The position numbers were made by a program, and so were the translations under genes. The notes beneath the pieces are model-generated. The model searched no databases and was not told the origin of the DNA. It saw nothing but the letters and a program-made list of their open reading frames with translations. Below, in pieces: positions 59,586 to 64,000 of a stretch of DNA of 64,000 nt; position 1 is the stretch's first letter, and every line of letters starts with the position of its first letter. Source of the DNA: Gaetbulibacter_A sp043876815 (GTDB lineage Bacteria > Bacteroidota > Bacteroidia > Flavobacteriales > Flavobacteriaceae); NCBI RefSeq assembly GCF_043876815.1, contig NZ_JBAWKA010000005.1, positions 1 to 64,000 of the forward strand, given 5' to 3'.

Positions 59586-61123
59586 TGAGTGATAAAAAGA
59601 ATATAGACCGGTTATTTCAGGAAGGCTTTAAAGATTTTGAAGTCCAGCCCAATGATGCCGTTTGGAAACATATTGAAGCCAAACTGGGGAAAAAGAAAAA
59701 ACGACGCGCTATTCCTTTTTGGTGGCCATATGCAGGTGTAGCTGCGCTTTTAGCATTGCTATTAGGTTTGGGCTACTCATATTTTAATGATGCAGAAGTT
59801 GTTCCGGAACGCAACCGCATTGTTAATGAGAACCCAAATACTTCTCCACATGAAATACTTGAAGAACAAGATCAGAATAAAACATTAGTTCCTGACCCTA
59901 CAAACAACCTGCTTCCTGAAAACACCTTCTCCAACGAGCAACAATTAGCTTCAGAAAAAACTTCTGAAAGTAAAAATGCTTTGATCTCCGAGGTTCAAAA
60001 ATCGAATGCAAATAAATCCATTACACAAGGCTCTAATACTAAAACAACTCCTAATAATCCTTCGGCGGTAGCCGGAAATGAAAGTGCAACATATCCATCT
60101 GATAGTTCAGATGATAGGGTTAAGAATCTCAATTTAAGTAAAGACTCAAACGCTGTTACAAACAACAATCCTTCAAATAACCCTTCAGCCATAGCTGAAA
60201 ATTCATCCGATGTAAATTCGAAACAACGAAATGATCCGACTTCGGCTTTAGCCGAAAATAAACCTCGAAAAAATAATATAACGAACCAGGATTCACTTTC
60301 GGGACTAGCCCAAAACACAACTAAGAGCAAACAAAGCATTGAAGAGGTGCTTAACGATAATAAGATCCTTGAAAAGGAAGACGACGACGATTTAAGCAGG
60401 TGGAGTGTTGCTGCTAATGCTGCACCTGTTTATTTCAATTCCTTAGGGCAAGGCTCTGCAATTGACCCGCAATTCAACGGAAATTCCAAAACAGGAGAAG
60501 TAAATATGAGTTATGGGATTTCGGCCCGTTACGCCTTGAATAAAAAACTTCGGATTCGATCCGGAATCAATAAAGTAGCCTTAGGCTACAGAACAAATGA
60601 TGTTTTGGTGTTTCAATCACTGAGCCAAAATTACACCTCTGGTACCTTAGATTTTATCTCTAAACCCGGAGATGTTAATTTACTTGGATTGGGAGCCAAC
60701 GATAATACCACGCTTACCAGTGCTTCATCCATAAATTCTGCAAAACCGGAATCGGTAGTCTCCAACGCTGCGATCGATCAAACGTTCGGCTATATAGAAA
60801 TTCCTGTAGAGCTTGAATATGCCCTGATCAACAAGCGTATTGGATTTCGGGTTATTGGAGGTTTTAGCACCTTGTTTTTAAGTAACAATGCGGTGTATAC
60901 CGAATCAGAATCTGGCAGGACCTATTTAGGAGAAGCCAACAATATGAATGGTACAAGTTACTCAGGTAATTTTGGTTTGGGCTTGAGTTATGGTGTCACT
61001 AAAAAACTGGATCTAAATATTGAACCATTATTAAAATATCAATTCAATTCTTTTAACAGAACAGCTGGTGATTTTCAACCCTTTTTTATAGGTGTGTACA
61101 CCGGCTTGTCGATAAAATTTTAA
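59585..61123 (+). CDS. Putative anti-sigma/outer-membrane beta-barrel fusion
   Basis: 512 residues. The N-terminal 44 residues are cytoplasmic-like (DRLFQEGFKDFEVQPNDAVW and a KKKKRR stop), then one transmembrane helix (about 45-66). A low-complexity Asn/Ser/Pro linker (about 70-270) contains four variants of NPSAxAEN. The C-terminal 240 residues are amphipathic beta strands ending in Phe (GLSIKF), as in outer-membrane barrels. There is no signal peptidase site, so one chain may link inner and outer membranes. Coupling to the sigma gene by TAATG suggests an anti-sigma role for the N-terminus. Confidence 0.8.
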   Translation: MSDKKNIDRLFQEGFKDFEVQPNDAVWKHIEAKLGKKKKRRAIPFWWPYAGVAALLALLLGLGYSYFNDAEVVPERNRIVNENPNTSPHEILEEQDQNKTLVPDPTNNLLPENTFSNEQQLASEKTSESKNALISEVQKSNANKSITQGSNTKTTPNNPSAVAGNESATYPSDSSDDRVKNLNLSKDSNAVTNNNPSNNPSAIAENSSDVNSKQRNDPTSALAENKPRKNNITNQDSLSGLAQNTTKSKQSIEEVLNDNKILEKEDDDDLSRWSVAANAAPVYFNSLGQGSAIDPQFNGNSKTGEVNMSYGISARYALNKKLRIRSGINKVALGYRTNDVLVFQSLSQNYTSGTLDFISKPGDVNLLGLGANDNTTLTSASSINSAKPESVVSNAAIDQTFGYIEIPVELEYALINKRIGFRVIGGFSTLFLSNNAVYTESESGRTYLGEANNMNGTSYSGNFGLGLSYGVTKKLDLNIEPLLKYQFNSFNRTAGDFQPFFIGVYTGLSIKF

Positions 61124-61138
61124 ACGCTTGGTTAGATG

Positions 61139-61208
61139 CGGACTTTGGTTTTTTTGATCCTTCCAAGATCAAGTCCGGGAAACTGCTCTCCTTGAGAGCA
61201 GTTTTTTT
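61139..61208. terminator. Convergent terminator region with two hairpins
   Basis: CGGACTT (61139-61145) pairs with AAGTCCG (61171-61177), enclosing TTGATC/GATCAA. A strong hairpin AAACTGCTCTC/GAGAGCAGTTT (61180-61204) with a T-run follows. It can serve both the barrel gene and the convergent acyltransferase gene. Confidence 0.85.
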
Positions 61209-61944
61209 ATGTTTCATCCTGAAGTAAGCTCTCCATGATAATTCCATGTGCTTGTGCACTCAGCGTTTTGGTATCATTAACAGTTAATCCCTCCGTTTGA
61301 ATAAATTTGTGGATCTTAGCTCTTAATGCACCTGGGCCACCACTGAAAAACGTATAGGAAAATCGCTTTTTATTATCAAAGAAAGTAATTGGCACTATCG
61401 GTATTTGATGATTTATCGCAAGTCGGAAAGCCCCATCTTTAAAAGTATCCAAAATAATCCTTTCATCAGGCACACCACCTTCAGGAAAAATACAAATACT
61501 CAAGCCTGATCGCAGGCGTTTTTGAGCTCGCAAAAAAACGGCTTGCCTGCTTTTTGGCGAACTCCTATCCACCAGAATACAAGTCCGTTTATAAAAAAAT
61601 CCGAATAAAGGTAATTTGGCTAACTCCTTTTTTCCCACAAATACAAAAGGATTTTTAATTAATACCAGCATTAGCATGATATCGATCATGGAGGTGTGAT
61701 TTGCAATGAACATATAGCTTTTGTTCTTTTCCGGCACTTGTTCTTTTATGAATATACAGCGAAAGCCCATCCCTACCAGTATGAATCGAGCCCAAAAACG
61801 TGCCAGTTTAAAAAAGAAAGGGTACCAAGACTCTTTTGAAATGGAAATCAGTAATATAGGAAATAATAAAACAATGGGTAGCCCTACCAGAATGTAAAAC
61901 CAAATCCGATATAATATCCAAAAGATGTATTTAATGATACCCAT
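61207..61944 (-). CDS. 1-acyl-sn-glycerol-3-phosphate acyltransferase (second PlsC-type protein)
   Basis: 245 residues from the ATG at 61944; the TTG three codons upstream is unlikely. N-terminal hydrophobic helices come before NHTSMIDIML (HxxxxD), VDRSSPKSR and FPEGGVPDE, a variant of the FPEGTRS motif. It is a paralogue of the protein at 22640 with low identity. It may differ in acyl donor or substrate. Confidence 0.88.
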   Translation of the reverse strand: MGIIKYIFWILYRIWFYILVGLPIVLLFPILLISISKESWYPFFFKLARFWARFILVGMGFRCIFIKEQVPEKNKSYMFIANHTSMIDIMLMLVLIKNPFVFVGKKELAKLPLFGFFYKRTCILVDRSSPKSRQAVFLRAQKRLRSGLSICIFPEGGVPDERIILDTFKDGAFRLAINHQIPIVPITFFDNKKRFSYTFFSGGPGALRAKIHKFIQTEGLTVNDTKTLSAQAHGIIMESLLQDET

Positions 61945-62009
61945 GAGTATCAAAAGTAATATTATAAATTGACTATCTTTAGATACACAAACTATAAAAT
62001 TTTATAATT

Positions 62010-62252
62010 ATGAGTTTACTTTATGCCCTACTTATTGGAGCCATAGCCGGATGGCTGGCAGGAAAATTAATGAAAGGTGGTGGTTTTGGCCTCCTAGCAA
62101 ATATCATTATTGGTATTATTGGTGGCCTTGTAGGAAACTGGATCTTTGGCAAACTAGGCGTAGCTATTGGAACTGGTTTAATCAGTGATATTATAACCGG
62201 TGCCATTGGTGCTTGTGTTATTTTATTTATTGCAGGACTGTTTAAAAAATAG
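62010..62252 (+). CDS. GlsB/YeaQ/YmgE family membrane protein
   Basis: 80 residues, three hydrophobic glycine-rich helices (LLIGAIAGWLAGKLMKGGGF; LANIIIGIIGGLVGNWIF; DIITGAIGACVILFIAGLF). This small family is stress-induced in many bacteria and was once called transglycosylase-associated. The molecular function is not known. A TATCTTTA box (61974-61981) lies 28 nt before the ATG. Single gene with a terminator. Confidence 0.92.
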   Translation: MSLLYALLIGAIAGWLAGKLMKGGGFGLLANIIIGIIGGLVGNWIFGKLGVAIGTGLISDIITGAIGACVILFIAGLFKK

Positions 62253-62272
62253 CTTCCAGTCCATTTTTTTTG

Positions 62273-62297
62273 AAAAGTGGCTCAGGCCACTTTTTTT
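62273..62297 (+). terminator. Rho-independent terminator
   Basis: AAAGTGGC (62274-62281) pairs with GCCACTTT (62286-62293), followed by T's to 62297. Confidence 0.85.
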
Positions 62298-62314
62298 ATT
62301 GGCTAACTTATCTT

Positions 62315-62322
62315 TAAATTTG
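62315..62322 (+). promoter_or_regulatory. -7 element of the trpS promoter
   Basis: TAAATTTG, an exact TAnnTTTG match, 16 nt before the ATG at 62339. Confidence 0.5.
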
Positions 62323-62338
62323 CGCTTTAAACTCAGAC

Positions 62339-63307
62339 ATGGCAAGAATACTTACAGGCATTCAAAGTACAGGAACACCGCATTTAGGTAATATTTTAGG
62401 TGCTATTATGCCGGCCATCGATATGGCTAATGATCCTAAGAATGATTCTTATCTGTTTATTGCGAACTTACATACCCTTACGCAAATAAAGGACGCCGAA
62501 CTCCTAAGAACCAACACCTATTCAACAGCAGCTACCTGGCTCGCCTTTGGTCTGAACACCGCCAAAACGGTATTTTACCGCCAAAGTGATGTGCCTCAGG
62601 TTACCGAACTTACCTGGTACCTTAGCTGTTTCTTTCCATACCAGCGCCTAACACTGGCACACAGTTTTAAAGACAAAGCCGACCGATTAGAAGATGTGAA
62701 TTCAGGCTTATTCACCTACCCTATGTTGATGGCTGCCGATATTTTATTGTACGATGCCAATATTATTCCGGTAGGAAAAGACCAGTTACAACACATTGAA
62801 ATGACCCGTGACGTGGCTACACGTTTTCATGCAAAAATGGGTGAAACCTTTGTGATGCCCGAAGGTAAAATTCAGGAAAACACCATGCTGATTCCCGGTA
62901 CCGATGGTGAAAAAATGAGTAAAAGTCGTGATAATACCATCAACATCTTTCTTCCCGACAAAAAACTTCGCAAGCAGATCATGGGTATCCAAACGGACAG
63001 TACCCCTCTTGAAGAACCCAAAGATTGGAAAACATGTAATTGTTTTGCCTTATATAATCTTCTGGCTTCAGAGGATCAAATTACCGAAATGAAACAAAAT
63101 TATGAGGCCGGTGGTTATGGTTACGGGCATGCCAAACAAGCATTATTCGAATTAATCATTACTAAGTTTGCACAGGAACGCGAGCGTTATAATTATTACA
63201 TGGAGAACCTTGAGGAGATCGATAAGGTTTTGGCGCATGGTGCAGAAAAGGCCAAAGTCGTTGCCGACGCTGTTTTAAATCGGGTGCGCAAAAAAGTTGG
63301 TTATTGA
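62339..63307 (+). CDS. trpS: Tryptophanyl-tRNA synthetase
   Basis: 322 residues. The class I signature appears as QSTGTPHLGNILGAI, and the KMSKS loop as GEKMSKSRDNTI (near 200). PVGKDQLQHIEMTRDVATRF is typical of TrpRS. It charges tRNA-Trp. Normal length. Its own promoter lies after the GlsB-like gene terminator; it is convergent with dprA. Confidence 0.97.
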   Translation: MARILTGIQSTGTPHLGNILGAIMPAIDMANDPKNDSYLFIANLHTLTQIKDAELLRTNTYSTAATWLAFGLNTAKTVFYRQSDVPQVTELTWYLSCFFPYQRLTLAHSFKDKADRLEDVNSGLFTYPMLMAADILLYDANIIPVGKDQLQHIEMTRDVATRFHAKMGETFVMPEGKIQENTMLIPGTDGEKMSKSRDNTINIFLPDKKLRKQIMGIQTDSTPLEEPKDWKTCNCFALYNLLASEDQITEMKQNYEAGGYGYGHAKQALFELIITKFAQERERYNYYMENLEEIDKVLAHGAEKAKVVADAVLNRVRKKVGY

Positions 63308-63322
63308 GACCGGTTAATTCCC

Positions 63323-64000
63323 TTAAATAATTTCAAATAATTTTCCCGGTAATGGACGAATAAGTCCTTTCAGTTCCATATTCAAAAGGATACTGGCGAC
63401 CTTGTAAATTGGCATCTCACAATGAATGGCAATGGTATCTAACTGCTGTTTATCGTGGTCTTTCAAATAATTATAAATTATTTTTTCTTCAGGATCAAGT
63501 TCCACAAACAACTGCTTTTGAATGGCCGGTTTTTGTTTATTTTCTAATTCCCAACCTAAAATATAAGGCACATCCAAAGGCGTGGTGAGCATATGTGCAC
63601 GTTGGTGCTTAATTAAATTATTACAACCCTCGCTCAAGCTATCCGTAGTTCTTCCCGGCACAGCAAATACCTCCCGATTGTATGAATTTGCAATATCGGC
63701 GGTTACTAAACTACCTCCTCTCCTGGCCGATTCAATAACAATAGTCGCTTGGCTTATCCCAGCGATCACCCGGTTCCGTTTTAAAAAATTCTTTTTATCA
63801 AAAGAATCCGTGCTAGAAAACTCAGATAAAAAACCGCCGTGTGCTTCCATTTGGGCCATATACTTTTTATGTACTTTCGGATAAATCGTATGAAAGCCGT
63901 GTGCCAGACAACCAATCGTTTGCAGCTTATGTTGCAAAGCCGCTTTGTGTGCCGTAATATCGGTACCATAAGCAAAACCGGAAACGATTAGGGGATTATA
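63323..64000 (-). CDS. dprA: DNA processing protein DprA, C-terminal part (5' end outside window)
   Basis: The frame stays open to the window edge: VSGFAYGTDITAHKAALQ, TIGCLAHGFHTIYP, NRVIAGISQATIVIESARRG, SLVTADIANSYNREVFAVPG and GCNNLIKHQRAHMLTT are Rossmann-fold DprA motifs. The C-terminal winged helix (about the last 65 residues) is present. DprA loads RecA on incoming single-stranded DNA during transformation. It stops 15 nt from the trpS stop (convergent). Confidence 0.95.
   Translation of the reverse strand, partial: YNPLIVSGFAYGTDITAHKAALQHKLQTIGCLAHGFHTIYPKVHKKYMAQMEAHGGFLSEFSSTDSFDKKNFLKRNRVIAGISQATIVIESARRGGSLVTADIANSYNREVFAVPGRTTDSLSEGCNNLIKHQRAHMLTTPLDVPYILGWELENKQKPAIQKQLFVELDPEEKIIYNYLKDHDKQQLDTIAIHCEMPIYKVASILLNMELKGLIRPLPGKLFEII

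Noticed and set aside
61139..61177. Hairpin before the convergent terminator as another copy of the dispersed element
   Set aside because: It shares no sequence blocks with copies A, B or C and is explained as terminator structure.

Overview
The window looks like a chromosomal segment from the family Flavobacteriaceae (Bacteroidota). The evidence is the gliding-motility lipoprotein GldH beside a PSP1/RicT protein, a GLPGLI-family protein, a membrane-bound propeller/LuxR regulator, 1-nt TAATG gene overlaps, moderately AT-rich DNA, and many copies of the Bacteroidota -7 promoter element TAnnTTTG. There is no rRNA, tRNA, CRISPR array, prophage or insertion sequence that I can recognise.

Layout. 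1-4.6 kb: the start of a surface protein with near-identical 87-residue repeats (cut by the window edge) and a membrane-anchored regulator. 5.2-9.1 kb: an iron operon read leftward (soluble DtxR/MntR, a membrane-tethered DtxR-FeoA fusion, and FeoB split into GTPase and permease genes), with a palindromic operator candidate upstream. 9.3-14.4 kb: YraN, a TlpA-like thioredoxin and Mfd. 14.4-15.0 kb: a non-coding stretch full of inverted-pair repeats. 15.0-22.5 kb: TerB, an HDAC-family hydrolase, two lipoproteins, MetG, LD-carboxypeptidase, a DjlA-like co-chaperone and a bacilliredoxin. 22.6-25.2 kb: acyltransferase, acyl-ACP desaturase and HD hydrolase. 25.0-30.3 kb: an AraC regulator with a small ORF, a secreted protein, a radical SAM protein, enoyl-CoA hydratase and a histidine kinase. 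30.4-40.7 kb: a haem cluster (hemJ, MATE, hemH, small ORF, AraC, then divergent hemA, hemCD fusion, hemE, hemF, hemB). 40.8-47.7 kb: CNNM transporter, MGMT, penicillin acylase, exonuclease and a double ABC ATPase. 47.9-51.8 kb: 3-oxoacid CoA-transferase, a thioredoxin-like membrane protein and a GLPGLI protein, with a duplicated micro-ORF. 51.9-64 kb: PBP1A, GldH, RicT, TrhO, RecA, a sigma factor with an inner-membrane/outer-membrane barrel fusion, PlsC, a GlsB-like protein, TrpS and part of DprA.

Most genes are housekeeping. The haem genes give nearly the full route from glutamyl-tRNA to haem except hemL, with an AraC regulator placed at the divergent promoter. The iron operon joins sensing and transport at the membrane.

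The observations I find most worth following are: (i) a dispersed structured element at 48655-48725 and 38706-38783, with a related copy at 14851-14932, whose inner hairpin shows two compensatory base-pair changes; (ii) a duplicated 24-codon ORF (49570 and 50950) whose two copies differ mostly at synonymous positions; (iii) the membrane-tethered DtxR-FeoA protein next to a split FeoB; and (iv) a sigma factor followed by one polypeptide with a cytoplasmic segment, a transmembrane helix, a low-complexity linker and an outer-membrane beta-barrel.
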